Shown here: positions 13,229 through 22,964 of the stretch, piece after piece
How the letters are laid out: every line of letters begins with the position of its first letter
How positions within the stretch are numbered: the first letter of the stretch is position 1
Assembly: GCA_049999805.1 (NCBI GenBank)
Contig: JBNGIO010005930.1
Coordinates: 1-38,070, forward strand
Direction of reading: 5' to 3'
DNA: 38,070 nt
DNA from: Folioceros fuciformis
Lineage: Eukaryota > Anthocerotophyta > Anthocerotopsida > Anthocerotales
Notes under the pieces: model-generated
Told to the model about the DNA's origin: nothing
Databases searched by the model: none
The model's input: the letters and a program-made list of their open reading frames with translations, nothing else
Program-made: the position numbers and the translations under genes

Positions 13229-14621
13229 GTAAGTGGGTGCCCGCCAAGCATCACACATGAAGGTCATGTGATGCCCATGAAGGGCATAGAGGGTCTATTG
13301 GTGGTGGGGTCACAGCGCATCGGGAAGTGGAACCTCATCACTCTACTTGGAGGTTTAGCTCATGCCGTTCGACAATCACAACGCCAGCTTCCAACATTTG
13401 TGGCCACTAAATTGCAATACACGGGATACAGTTCAATGTCCTTCCTCATCAGGTTTCCTCGTTTTCAAAATGCTGGTACAATAGCCGATGGCAGAGCTGA
13501 GCAGAAACTCGCACAAAATAGGTTACGAAGTGATGCAAAACTAGTAGAAAACATGTAAATGAGTTGACGGGTACAGCGCTGTAGTTGCAAAACGACAGAG
13601 GGGCTGACAGAGGCGGAGACACGCGAGTATCGTTGATATGTGTGTGGCAGACCTTGATTTTTTCCTCCTACAAATCATACTTTCGCATCAAACTACTCTC
13701 ACAAATTTCCTAATATGTCGTTTTTCATCCATCCTTGTGGCTCCACGTCACTAATGCAGAGCAAAGCAACTGCATTTGCTGGTACTCTGACGCCTTACTC
13801 CGCGACCCGAGTTTGCCCTTCCTTCTTATTACAACCTTCTAGGTAGCACCTGGTGACAAGGCATTGAGAGCGTCTAATAGAGACGGTTCGAAACCTTTTG
13901 CTAATATCTACAACTTTACTCCCTACAACGGCAAGCATGCAATTGTGAGAGCTCTTGAACCAACTACGAAACCTAGTATGCCACCTACGAGCAAACGAGG
14001 TTGTGCGCAATCCTTATACTCACCCTTTCAGGAACCCCAACTTGCAACATTCTGAAAGGTGATTAGGATGGATCATCCTTTACCTATCTATCAGGAACAA
14101 ACAAAATGAGCAACCCTAAAGCTCACCAGCTGGGCCACCTAGACGCGAGGCCGATCAGGTTAACCTTAGGCTGTGATTGCTACTCTGATGCACTCGATGA
14201 AACCGACAAACTGGCCACTACGTCTTGTTGACTACCTTTCACACTATCATACAAAGAAGGGAAATATTAAAGGCATTGATTCTTGAAGCTGCAGCAATAG
14301 CAATTGCATGTGTCGAAACTACCTGAGATGGAGACTAGCATCCTCATTTGACTTCAGCGGCTGCTCTGCACCCTAATCGATATCAGCCAGCAAGGTAACG
14401 TAGAGGGCAGATGCCTGCCCTGGTCCATCAACTCCTTCAGTATTTCTCAACTTGTCCTCTAAAAGTGCAATGGTGGCATCCAGTCTCTGAACCCTTCTGC
14501 TACAGGCAAGCAGATTGGAGCAGCTGTAACCACGCCACATTAAAAATTGGGACTTTAGCAAGCTGTTGCTCGAAGATTGTTGAGAACTTGTTTAGAAGCT
14601 GCACGGTATGCACAACGTACG
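13229..14621. repeat. 1.4-kb direct duplication, copy A
   Basis: This block aligns by eye with 21549-22964 in the same orientation, with scattered substitutions and small indels. The left border is near gtaagtggg and the right border lies inside WASHC3 exon 2, right after the TACGTTGTGCA run on the minus strand. It holds WASHC3 exons 2 (part) to 6 with introns, plus about 600 bases of downstream flank. Because introns are retained, it arose by DNA duplication and not by retrocopying. Confidence 0.93.
13839..14621 (-). pseudogene. Decayed WASH complex subunit 3 (CCDC53) copy
   Basis: Exon by exon this matches the intact gene at 22157-23117 but lacks exon 1 and the first few codons of exon 2. 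What remains starts at YVVHTVQLLNKFS. A deletion of about 25 bases removes the exon 2 splice donor. Exon 4 has CGG changed to TAG (near 14184), exon 5 has TAC changed to TAA (near 14065) and exon 6 has CAG changed to TAG (13908-13910). Exon 3 is still readable (RRVQRLDATIALLEDKL). With three stops and a lost donor it cannot make the protein. Confidence 0.92.
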
Positions 14622-15012
14622 AGACTCTTCTTGTCTTCATGACGGCTGTTAATAAGGTCTACCCTCCGAACAATCACCTCAATTTCTTCAATGATTACCC
14701 TACATCTAATCCCACAATGACTGCCTCATAGCCCTCCCTTGAGATTGTGCTTTATTTCCTCCAAGTGACCAGCCAAAACCCAAGAGTTGTCTTAATGTCC
14801 CAAGGATGATAGGTTTAACCTACTTGTGGTAAGTTAGTTACTAACTAAGAACATAGTAGAAGCGTTGCAGGAAGTATTCTCCTATGATATGAGAATCGAA
14901 ATGACTAGGATAGCAAACAAGCAAACAACCTAAGAAACTAACGGACACAGCAAAATTGGCGATAACTAGTAAAGCCAAGAATAGTTAAATAGAACGCAAT
15001 GATTTTATCATT
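14622..15012. other. Intergenic sequence, nothing recognised
   Basis: About 390 bases between the truncated WASHC3 copy and the GDSL gene. It becomes AT-rich toward the right. No gene, RNA or repeat stands out. Confidence 0.5.
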
Positions 15013-15018
15013 TTTATT
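15013..15018 (-). other. Poly(A) signal of the GDSL gene
   Basis: AATAAA on the minus strand, about 65 bases after the TAG stop of the GDSL esterase. Position and sequence fit a plant near-upstream polyadenylation element. Confidence 0.55.
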
Positions 15019-15082
15019 CCAAAAAAAATTTCCCTACATATTCACAACTTGTTTTACAAGAAAAAGTACCCTTTTGTTATGA

Positions 15083-16183
15083 CTAATTGTCTAAAAGTTC
15101 TTGGATATTTTTTGCCCTATCCTGTCTTTTTTTGTTGTACATTTTTCCTCGTATCATGAGATTTGCCATTGTCTGCTGCATATGTTCGGTGAAGTGAAAG
15201 CCATCCCAAAACACCATGGCATCTCTATCAGAACAATATGACGAAACGTTTCTCATGCATGGTCCGATGCTTGTAAAATTATGTTGTGTGGGATGTTGAA
15301 AGATTCCAAGAGTCCTACGAAAAAACAAGGGATGTAGAATCTTGCTATCTTGCAATATGTTGTTGGATGACTTGTTTTCAAACAAGTTATGAAGCATATT
15401 CTCAAGAACTTGATTGTATTGAAATACCATTTGATTACCTTGAACTGCACAACCATTTCTTATTGCCAACGAGGCGTTAAGTCCTTCCATAACACCGGGA
15501 GCACAACCAAGTGCTGAGATTTGTGGAACAATGAATTTCCGAGCTCCATGGGAATGCAATAGCTTAAGATAATGCTGAAAGTTTTGAATGAGCACATTAA
15601 TACCCTCTGTCATCTCAGTTTGATTTGATACTCTACGGAAAAGTTCAGAAAGATCATTTGATCCCATCGCCACATAAAATATAGATGACTCAAGATGATT
15701 CTCTAATACACTAGAGGAATTTGAAAAATTCTGTTGTAATTTAGAAATATCTTGTATAAACAAATCTAGTTGGTGTCCGAGTGAAAGAAGCTCTCCAAAT
15801 GCAATTCCAGTCTCATTTAGAATTCCAGAACCAGCGGAAGCATAATTTAATCCAGGGCTAGTGAAATTTTGGAACGAGTTAGGTTGCATCACTGGTGGAG
15901 GGTAATACAATCCAAGGTACTCTGCAATGTAATCCACATCAATTTTCCCATTGGAAAATCTACCTGTTGCTTGGTGGTGTGCAAAATCAATTCCATAAGG
16001 TGTAAAATTTGCTTTAGCATGATTATTCAAAAAGTTGTTGTTACCCGCATCTGCTGTAGAATCACCAAAAACATAGAGTGCAGGCACCAACGGAGAAGCT
16101 TGGCTTGCTGGAATATATAGTAGAACCATAACCAGAAACAAACATAATAAGTTCAATAATTGCCTATGCTCGTAGTGACCCAT
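15083..16183 (-). CDS. GDSL esterase/lipase, secreted, single exon
   Basis: A 366-residue plant GDSL lipase/esterase of the SGNH hydrolase family, which hydrolyses acyl esters, usually in the cell wall or apoplast. Residues about 8-29 form a hydrophobic signal peptide. Block I is FGDSTADAGNNN with nucleophile Ser42. Block II is LNYASAGSG with Gly118. Block III is MGSND with Asn176. Block V is WDGFHFTEH with Asp327 and His330. Length is typical. Many N-glycosylation motifs (NFT, NSS, NQT, NAS) fit secretion. The frame has no intron, whereas plant family members often have about five exons, so a retrocopy or intron loss is possible. The DNA is much more AT-rich than the thioesterase and oxidase genes to the right. 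All catalytic residues are present, and I judge it intact. Confidence 0.95.
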   Translation of the reverse strand: MGHYEHRQLLNLLCLFLVMVLLYIPASQASPLVPALYVFGDSTADAGNNNFLNNHAKANFTPYGIDFAHHQATGRFSNGKIDVDYIAEYLGLYYPPPVMQPNSFQNFTSPGLNYASAGSGILNETGIAFGELLSLGHQLDLFIQDISKLQQNFSNSSSVLENHLESSIFYVAMGSNDLSELFRRVSNQTEMTEGINVLIQNFQHYLKLLHSHGARKFIVPQISALGCAPGVMEGLNASLAIRNGCAVQGNQMVFQYNQVLENMLHNLFENKSSNNILQDSKILHPLFFRRTLGIFQHPTQHNFTSIGPCMRNVSSYCSDRDAMVFWDGFHFTEHMQQTMANLMIRGKMYNKKRQDRAKNIQELLDN

Positions 16184-16453
16184 TTCAATATCTCTTTAGT
16201 CTTCAGCTAGTCACCAATATAATTTTCGAATCTGATCACAAATATAAAACTATCACAAAGTGAGAATCAAGAGAACAAGAGTGACGATACAATTTGATTT
16301 CATGAACGAAAATATTACTCTTGTCAACTATGTAAGAAATTGATATGGCAATTGACATTCCACTTACCCTGATCTTTACTCAACAATGCTTATAGAAGAG
16401 TTTGGCGGCCTACACCCAAGTGGCTACTACCCTTGACTTTGTCTGATAAGATT
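16184..16453 (-). promoter_or_regulatory. GDSL gene upstream region with TATA-like box
   Basis: On the minus strand TATATTT lies at 16240-16246, about 57-63 bases before the ATG, a plausible core promoter with a 5' UTR of some 30 bases. The rest of the stretch up to the 72-bp array shows nothing else that I can name. Confidence 0.5.
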
Positions 16454-16741
16454 GCTCTTCAAGCCCTCCACAGATGTCCCTCTCAAGGCTTATGCTCTTG
16501 CCTTTTATATTGCGCAACTAAGCTTGCTCTTCAAGCCCTCCACACATGTCCCTGTCAAGGCCTATGCCCTTGCCTTTTATATTGCGCAACTAAGCTTGCT
16601 CTTCAAGCCCTTCACAGATGTCGCTCTCAAGGCCTATGCCCTTGCCTTTTATACTGCGCAACTAAGCTTGCTCTTCAAGCCCTCCACAGATGTCCCTCTC
16701 AAGGCCTATGCCCTTGCCTTTTATACTGCAAAACTAAGCCA
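16454..16741. repeat. 72-bp minisatellite, four units
   Basis: Four tandem units of exactly 72 bp start at 16454, 16526, 16598 and 16670, each opening GCTCTTCAAGCCC and ending CAACTAAGCTT (the last one diverges at its end). They differ by a few substitutions and no indels. Because 72 is a multiple of three, two plus-strand frames stay open across the array and give 24-residue peptide repeats (one containing KAYALAFYIAQLSLLFKP). I see no start, signal or homologue that would make it a gene. Confidence 0.95.
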
Positions 16742-17038
16742 CTGCTAAAGCTGGCAATCATACTCACCACTCATCTCAAAATACTAGTGGTTATTGCAAC
16801 TCCATCCTTCTTAGGTGTTTTTGCTTAGAACACAACTTGTTTACAAAGACAGCAAGAAACATACATACTTGCTTCTTCATCAAGGCAGCACTGCTAAAGC
16901 TGGGAATCATATGCACCACTCATCTCAAAATACTAGTGATTATTGCAACTCCATCCTTCTTAGGTGTTTTTGCTTAGAGCACAACTTCTTTACAAAGATA
17001 GCAAGAAACATACATACTTGCTTCTCCATCAAGGCAGC
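16741..17038. repeat. 149-bp tandem duplication
   Basis: Two near-identical 149-bp units at 16741-16889 and 16890-17038, each starting ACTGCTAAAGCTGG and ending near CATCAAGGCAGC. About eight substitutions separate them. The first unit directly abuts the 72-bp array. Confidence 0.95.
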
Positions 17039-17451
17039 TCTAGATTTAGCTTTCACCCTTTCTCTATGAGGTACTATATTTATTATTACTATAGTGAGAT
17101 GATTTTTCTTTTAAAAAACAATGGCTCACAATAGTAAAACATCTCGCAATAGTAATATTAATCTAGTTGTAATGATTAAAATTATATATATATAAAGAAG
17201 AGGTCCAAAGTTATTATTTCTTTATAGTTAAGAATTGTATACCTCTTTTTTAAGAATTTAACTATATTTGCTGTAAAAGAAGTATGCTCATTTCGTAAGA
17301 AGTATGAAGTATGCTCATTTCGTAAGAAGTATGCTCATTTCGTAGCCAAGAGATAATATAGTCTGCTATAAATGTGTCATAGATGTGTTCTCTATATGGT
17401 ATGTGTTAGATGTGTTCTATATAAGGTATGTGTTAGATATGTTTCATAGGG
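17039..17451. repeat. AT-rich stretch with short tandem repeats
   Basis: The stretch is AT-rich, with an imperfect array of a unit near 20-29 bp around GTATGCTCATTTCGTAAGAA at 17281-17345 and a second one around TATGTGTTAGATGTGTTC at 17380-17445. No gene is seen. Confidence 0.7.
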
Positions 17452-17975
17452 GGTATTTTCTATGATTGAAAAAGAGATACAAAGTCTCATTACTCCAAAG
17501 ATTGGAGGAACAACCCCATTAGGGCCAAAGGCAAAAAGAGGTACGGTCTCCCCCGTGCGAATATCATTTTCAAAAACTACCTACTACCCCCAAAATGTCA
17601 TGATGTGGAATAACAAAAGGCCTACCTACCATCAGTGCCGAACAAGCCGCTTGACTTATGCTTGTTGTTGTTCTAAAAACTGCATTGGCCAACGCTCGTT
17701 GCAAAGCAATGGATACACGTTGTCTAAAGAAGGCCACCACAGAGGAAAGAGGGAGAACACCATTCCTATTGCTCTGATAAACCTTGGCGCACTCCTTGAT
17801 AAACCTTGAAAAGTCCTTGCCCATAGCTCCATGAGTCTTAAGAGCAAGGGGGATGAAAGTATGCCCGTCTTGCAAGGGAGAATACGTATGAACTTTGGCA
17901 CTTGCACAACCCTCTGCCGCCCAACCAGGGGGGTTGATGATGACATGCTCACAAATCGAATCCCTAATCAAAAAT
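17452..17975 (-). repeat. Dispersed retroelement-like repeat, copy B
   Basis: The second copy of the repeat at 4515-5100. Its minus-strand frame reads THGAMGKDFSRFIKECAKVY, then VVAFFRQRVSIALQRALANA. It lacks the 50-bp and 28-bp tandem duplications of copy A but has an extra segment near 17505-17555. It ends in a short AAATC pentamer run (about 17968-17990), which may be the element tail. The likely origin is a retroelement; the family is undetermined. Confidence 0.55.
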
Positions 17976-18003
17976 CAAATCAAATCAAATCGAATTGCGC
18001 GAG

Positions 18004-19979
18004 ATGGCGTCTGCTCAATTCATGAGCCTAGCCAAATGGCTCCTCTGCTTCCTACAGCATAAGAAGTAGGATTATTTATCTGACTATATGTTGTTGTTCC
18101 TACATGAGGTGGTCAAGGAGAGCAGGATCAACTAGGGGACGACCATTTTCGACAGGCTGAGTGAGGAGAGGCAGAATCTGACTTCCCCCACTCCTCGGCC
18201 ATCCTTAATGTCTCCCTTCCTTGTCCATCTTTACCCGCATGTTAATTGTTTGCCTGAGTTGGACATTGTAGCTTCCTTGCAACATGTGGCGGCTGGTTAG
18301 GAAGATTAAATGGAAGCCAGATGAGCCCAAGGGAGAGGCAAAGCCAGAGTCCAGCAGGTGGGAATCTGGAGCGACTAGTAGCTCAGAAGAGGAGGTCACC
18401 ATCAGTAGGAAATGGAAGGCGTGAGGAAGCAAGAAAGCTCCTGCGAAGGAAAGGAAGGCGAATGCGCACGTCACCAGGTCCAAAGCGAATCTCGTGTTGT
18501 AGGAGATGGCCAGGAAGACAAGGACCAAGCAACAAAGCACCCCATCCACAGAATCAGCTGAAGAGGCATCGTGGGCGGAAGAGAAGCCCGCTGATGTGGC
18601 TGCAGGAGTTTTGGAGAAATTAGGGCTGACCCCTGCAGTGGAACTCTTCCCTGGATGGGAAGAAGGTTTTAAGGGCACTTCCCTAGTAGCAAACTTGGAG
18701 GCAGAGGAGCTGGCTAGAGTGTGCACCTTGCTGAGGAAGGGAATACTGGATAGAGGAATGGCTATCGGGGGAACCCTTCCTCAGCAGGTGGATCTTCCAG
18801 GATTGATAGAGGCCATGGTCCGAGCACAGGTGGACATGCTGGATCAGGTCGTGCTGGCGCTCACTTGGTTGAGTATGTAGGGACAGCGAGATGACGTGGC
18901 GTAGGCCAAGCTGGCTGAAACGAAAGCAAGACGGAAACAGTTGGAAGAGGCCCAATAGGCCCTTGGCGAAGTGAGTGCTCAAGTGCAGGAAGAATTGCGC
19001 AAGGCACGGGAAGAGGTGTAGACCATGAAGAATTAGCAGGAACTGCTCTTGACCCAAGTTAAGGAGGTGCATGAAGCAAATCAAGAAATGGAGCAAGAGT
19101 TATTGCGGGCACAAGAGTAGGAAGCAGCCACTGTGGAGAAGGTCCAAAAAGTAGCGGACCGTTACAAACGGGAACGGGATGAGGCTCGGAGCCGAGTCAA
19201 GGGAAGGGCAAGGTCAAACGGAGTAGCAAGTCCACGATCGAGTTAGCGGAAGCCGCTACCGGTAGGGGAGAGATGACTGCAGTAGTGGGAAGTCCTACCG
19301 TGGTTGGGGAAGCAGTAATAGTCATTGAATCAGCAACCAGGGGTGCTGAAACCCTACTCGTACCAGGAGGACTAGAATGGAGACAATTGCAGGCAAAGCA
19401 ACAGGAAGCACTCTAGCATCCGTGGTGGGTAGAGAGCAGACAATCAGGGGTATCCCATGGGAGGAGGGGGTAAGCACCTCATTTGCAGTAGGGGGCTAGA
19501 TTGTCTTAAGGCACATGGATGAACAGTCTTATATTCCTGGTCTCTATGTAAATGGAGATCATGTACTTAACCTTACCGTCCATGTGCATGTGGAAATAGG
19601 AGCGACCAGGGCCTACCGTGCAAGTGAAGACCCGGAATGGATGTTTCTTCCATTGTGTCCGGGTATGGGGATTACCCCCTATTATTCGGAGGCAGTACTG
19701 AAGGAGCTCACGGAAGAGGAGGCACAAGCTTTGGTGGAGGAGGAACTTGTGCTAGTCCTTAGCAACATGTGGCCAGTAGAAGAAGAGAGACCTTCCTTGC
19801 GGGCACCACCTATGCCCAGCCAGGAGAGGTCAGCCAACAGCGGGAGTGAGGTGAAGATTTTATAGGAGGATTTGCTTGATCAGCAGCGTGGGAGGAGAAC
19901 CCGGGGATTTGATGGTAGAGGAAGGAGGGCCAAAAGAACAGATAGAGAGCAAGAGAGGAGAAGTGTGGCTGATCACTGA
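18004..19979 (+). pseudogene. Decayed long ORF, coiled-coil protein of unknown family
   Basis: Starting at an ATG (18004, MASAQFMSLAKW), a protein-like frame of roughly 650 codons runs to a TGA at 19977, with frame changes near 18300, 19200 and 19370. Features in order: an N-terminal part with DYLSDYMLLFLHEVVKES; a charged Ser/Glu/Lys region; KLGLTPAVELFPGWEEGF; a strongly heptad-like coiled coil (about 18880-19190, rich in Glu, Gln, Lys and Ala); and a C-terminal part with IPGLYVNGDHVLNLTVHVHV and LTEEEAQALVEEELVL. About a dozen TAG codons (for example 18067, 18133, 18298, 18500, 18878, 18902, 18956, 19019, 19034, 19118, 19497, 19863) and one TGA (18422) interrupt it. I do not recognise the family. 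Its position next to a repeat and its decay suggest a mobile-element protein, perhaps gag-like. Confidence 0.6.
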
Positions 19980-20834
19980 ACGTAGTGCGAGGTGAGAGGC
20001 AGGAGGTTGAGAGTGAAGGAGAAGAACTAACTGCAACTTACTGAAGAGGATTGTTGAGAGATTATGAAAGATTGTTGGAGATTGGAGATGATTTCTAAGA
20101 GATTTCTGGGCATTTGTGGGAGATTGTTGAAGACTGTTGGAGATTGGGGGAGATTGTGGAGGATTGCTAAGGGACTACTGGAGATTTGTGGACATTGCTA
20201 GACGATTGGAGATATTTGGAATTAGGCCTGTGAGAAACGAGTGTGAACCAAAGCTCTTGTGTGTTTTGCATGTGTGGAGAGTCTTGTATTTGTGTGTGAG
20301 GAAGTGTGGCTAATCTGAGGGGTCTTGTTTCCCAAGGATTGGCATTTGCATGTGTGGGGGGCATCCAATAAGGCCAGATCTGAGAGTCTGGAAGCCATGT
20401 GCCGAAACTCGTGGTGGAAACCCGTGGCAGTGCATGCGCCGGACAAATATTAGTTAGGGTTCTAGGTGGGTCCCACCACAATCGTGGAAACAATTACCGT
20501 TTGCGGAAATAGCGACCACGGTCGTGGAGTGGGAACTGGAGTCGTAGAGTAGGGCCCGTGGTAGCTGAGCTAACTAGGGGTAGTAGTAGTGGAGTTGGTA
20601 GGTAGTAGGAACTGTAGTAGGTGAGCCTTGACTTAGGTAAGGGCCGGTAGTGATAAAAGTTAGTGTTTCTTGGCACAAATCATTCCTTGGGAGGAACGAA
20701 TCATATGACTACAACGACATAGACAATGAATGTACACCTCACGGTGTCTTCGGACACAAGATTTCACTCTAGAGTAATATGGGAAAAATAATACCGAGTA
20801 GGTTCTAGTAATTACGTAGTTTGAGAATATAGCA
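19980..20834. other. Unassigned sequence with degenerate GAGATTGTTG repeats
   Basis: From about 20045 to 20215 a degenerate unit resembling GAGATTGTTGGA recurs many times at irregular 12-25 base spacing. The rest shows no gene on either strand. It follows the decayed ORF and may be its 3' untranslated or terminal part, but I found no LTR pair or terminal inverted repeat. Confidence 0.5.
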
Positions 20835-21006
20835 GTGGCTTGAGATAGCCAAAGGGAGGTTGTTGGAGGGAGGAATGATGGATGTCTCAAAGGTGGCTTG
20901 NNNNNNNNNNGGGAGGTTGTTGGAGGGAGGAATGATGGATGTCTCAAAGGTGGCTTGAGATGGCCAAGGGGAGGTTGTTGGAGGGAGGAATGATGGATTT
21001 CTAAAG
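20835..21006. repeat. 58-bp tandem repeat, three units, with a 10-N gap
   Basis: Units start GTGGCTTGAGAT at 20835, 20893 and 20950 and share GGGAGGTTGTTGGAGGGAGG. The middle unit contains ten N at 20901-20910. By comparison with its neighbours eleven bases belong there, so the gap is almost correctly sized and holds nothing unexpected. The last unit ends with a few changes. Confidence 0.93.
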
Positions 21007-21548
21007 GGACACAGTTGAATTTCCCTAAACCCTACTGTCCACAACCTTCTAAGACCGGTCATTGCCTAGGCACGTCTCGGGCCATGGGTGCCACGGTGGC
21101 AGCGATTAGCGGACGCAATCATGGGTTCTTAGTACGTATCCCATGCAAGTCATTAGGCTGCAGTGGGTTAGTTCTTATGATGGTTTATCTTCCTCTTTAG
21201 GGATTTTTCATCTTATTTTTTTAATTACATAAATCCTCGTATCCTGGGACGTATGTTTTTCACTTTTTGATCCTAGGTGATTCTTTTGTCGTTCCATCAC
21301 TCGTACTCCATCCCCGATTCAAACATTCGGATCATTTGGGGATGTGCTTGGGATTGGTGGATGCCGAAGAAAGAGATCTCTACCGTGTTCCGCGTCCGGT
21401 ATTTAGTCACATAATGAGGTAAAAATTCCGATTTCCCGGTCTCCATGTGAGTCACCTCTTCGTGCTGGGACTACAACGCTGGACAATCGCAGCGCCAGAT
21501 TCCAACATCCGTGGCCGCTAAACGGCAATACAGGGGATACAGTTCAAT
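21007..21548. other. Unassigned sequence ending in a 69-bp local duplicate
   Basis: No gene is recognised. The last 69 bases (21482-21550) are a near copy of 21690-21758 in the adjacent duplicated block and abut its left border. Confidence 0.6.
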
Positions 21549-22964
21549 GTAAGCGGGCGCCGCCAAGCATCACACATGAAGGTCATGTGATGCTCATGAA
21601 GGGCATAGAGGGTCTGTTGGTGGTGGAGTCACAGCGCATCGGGAAGTGGAACCTCATCACTCTACCTGGAGGTTTAGCTCATGCCGTTCGACAATCACAG
21701 CGCCAGCTTCCAACATCCATGGCCGCTAAATGGCAATACAGGGGATACAGTTCAATGTCCTTCCTCATCAGGTTTCCTCGTTTTCAAAATGCCGGTACAA
21801 AAGCCGATGGCATAGCCGAGCAGAAACGCGCACGAAACAGTTAACGAAGTGATGCACAACTAGTACAAAACATGTAAATGAGTTGACGGGTACAGCGCTG
21901 TAGTTGCAAAACGACGGAGGGGCTGACAGAGGCGGAGACACGCGGGTATCGTTGACATGTGTGTGGCAGACCTTGATTTTTTTCTCCTACAAATCATACT
22001 TTCGCATCAAACTACTCTCACAAATTTCCTGATATGTCGTTTTCCGTCCATCCTTGTGGCTCCAGCACACCAATGTAGAGCCAGGCAGCTCCGTTTGCTG
22101 GAACTCTGACGCCTTACCCCACGAGCTATTTTTCCCTTCCTTCTCATCACAACCTTCTAGGTAGCACCTGGTGACAAGGCATCGGGAGCGTCTAATAGAG
22201 ACGGTTCGAAACCTTCTGCTGACATCTGCAACTTTACTGCCTACAACGGCAAGCACGCAACTATGAGAGCTCTTGAACCAACTACGAAACCTAGTATTCC
22301 ACCTGGAAGCAAACGAGGCTGTGCACAGTCCTCATACTCACCCTTTCAGGAACCCCAACTTGCAACATTCTGAAAAATCGCGAGTAGGATGGATCGTCCT
22401 TCACCTGTCCACAAGGAACAAACAAAATGAGCAACCCTAAAGCTCACCAGCTGGGCCACCTGGACGCGAGGCCGGTCAGGTTAACCTTAGGCCGTGATTG
22501 CCGCTCTGATGCACTCGATGAAGCCGACGGACTGGCCACTACGTCTTGCTGACTGCCTTTCACACTGACATACAAAGAAGGGAAACATTGAACGCTTGAT
22601 TCCTGAAGCTGCAGCAATAGCAGTTACAAGTGTCGAAACTACCTGAGATGGAGACTAGCATCCTCAGCTGACTTCAGTGGCTGCTCCGCGCCCTGACCGA
22701 TACCAGCCAGCGCGGTAACATCGAGGGCGGATGCCTGCCCTGGTCCATCAACGTCTTCAATACTTCTCAGCTTGGCCTCTAAAAGTGCGATGGTGGCATC
22801 CAGTCTCTGAACCCTTCTGCTACAGGCAAGCACATTGTAGCAGCCGTAACCACGCCACATTAAAAGCATGATAAATAGGTTGGCGTACCTGTGGACTTCA
22901 GCAAGCTTTTGCTCGCAGATTGCTGAGAACTTGTTCAAAAGCTGCACGGTGTGCACAACGTACG
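21549..22964. repeat. 1.4-kb direct duplication, copy B
   Basis: The better-preserved partner of 13229-14621, in the same orientation and about 8.3 kb away. It contains WASHC3 exons 2-6 and the downstream flank. As the full gene including exon 1 and upstream sequence exists only here, this is the source locus and copy A is the derivative. Confidence 0.93.

Noticed and set aside
13160-13558. 132-codon plus-strand frame, partly shared with 21587-21844
   Set aside because: It lies in the WASHC3 downstream flank of the duplicated block; frame sharing follows from the DNA duplication, the ends differ and no family is recognised.
10927-18067. U-to-C RNA editing to restore CAG from TAG
   Set aside because: Such editing is known from organelles of some non-flowering plants, but these sequences are nuclear repeats with frameshifts that editing cannot mend.
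18067-19865. Reassignment or readthrough of TAG as glutamine
   Set aside because: The intact host genes FATB, TSR3, GDSL esterase and WASHC3 terminate at TAG, and the interrupted frames also carry frameshifts, so decay explains the stops.
18004-21006. LTR retrotransposon around the decayed coiled-coil ORF
   Set aside because: I looked for paired LTRs, a primer-binding site and a polypurine tract and found none, so no element borders are called.
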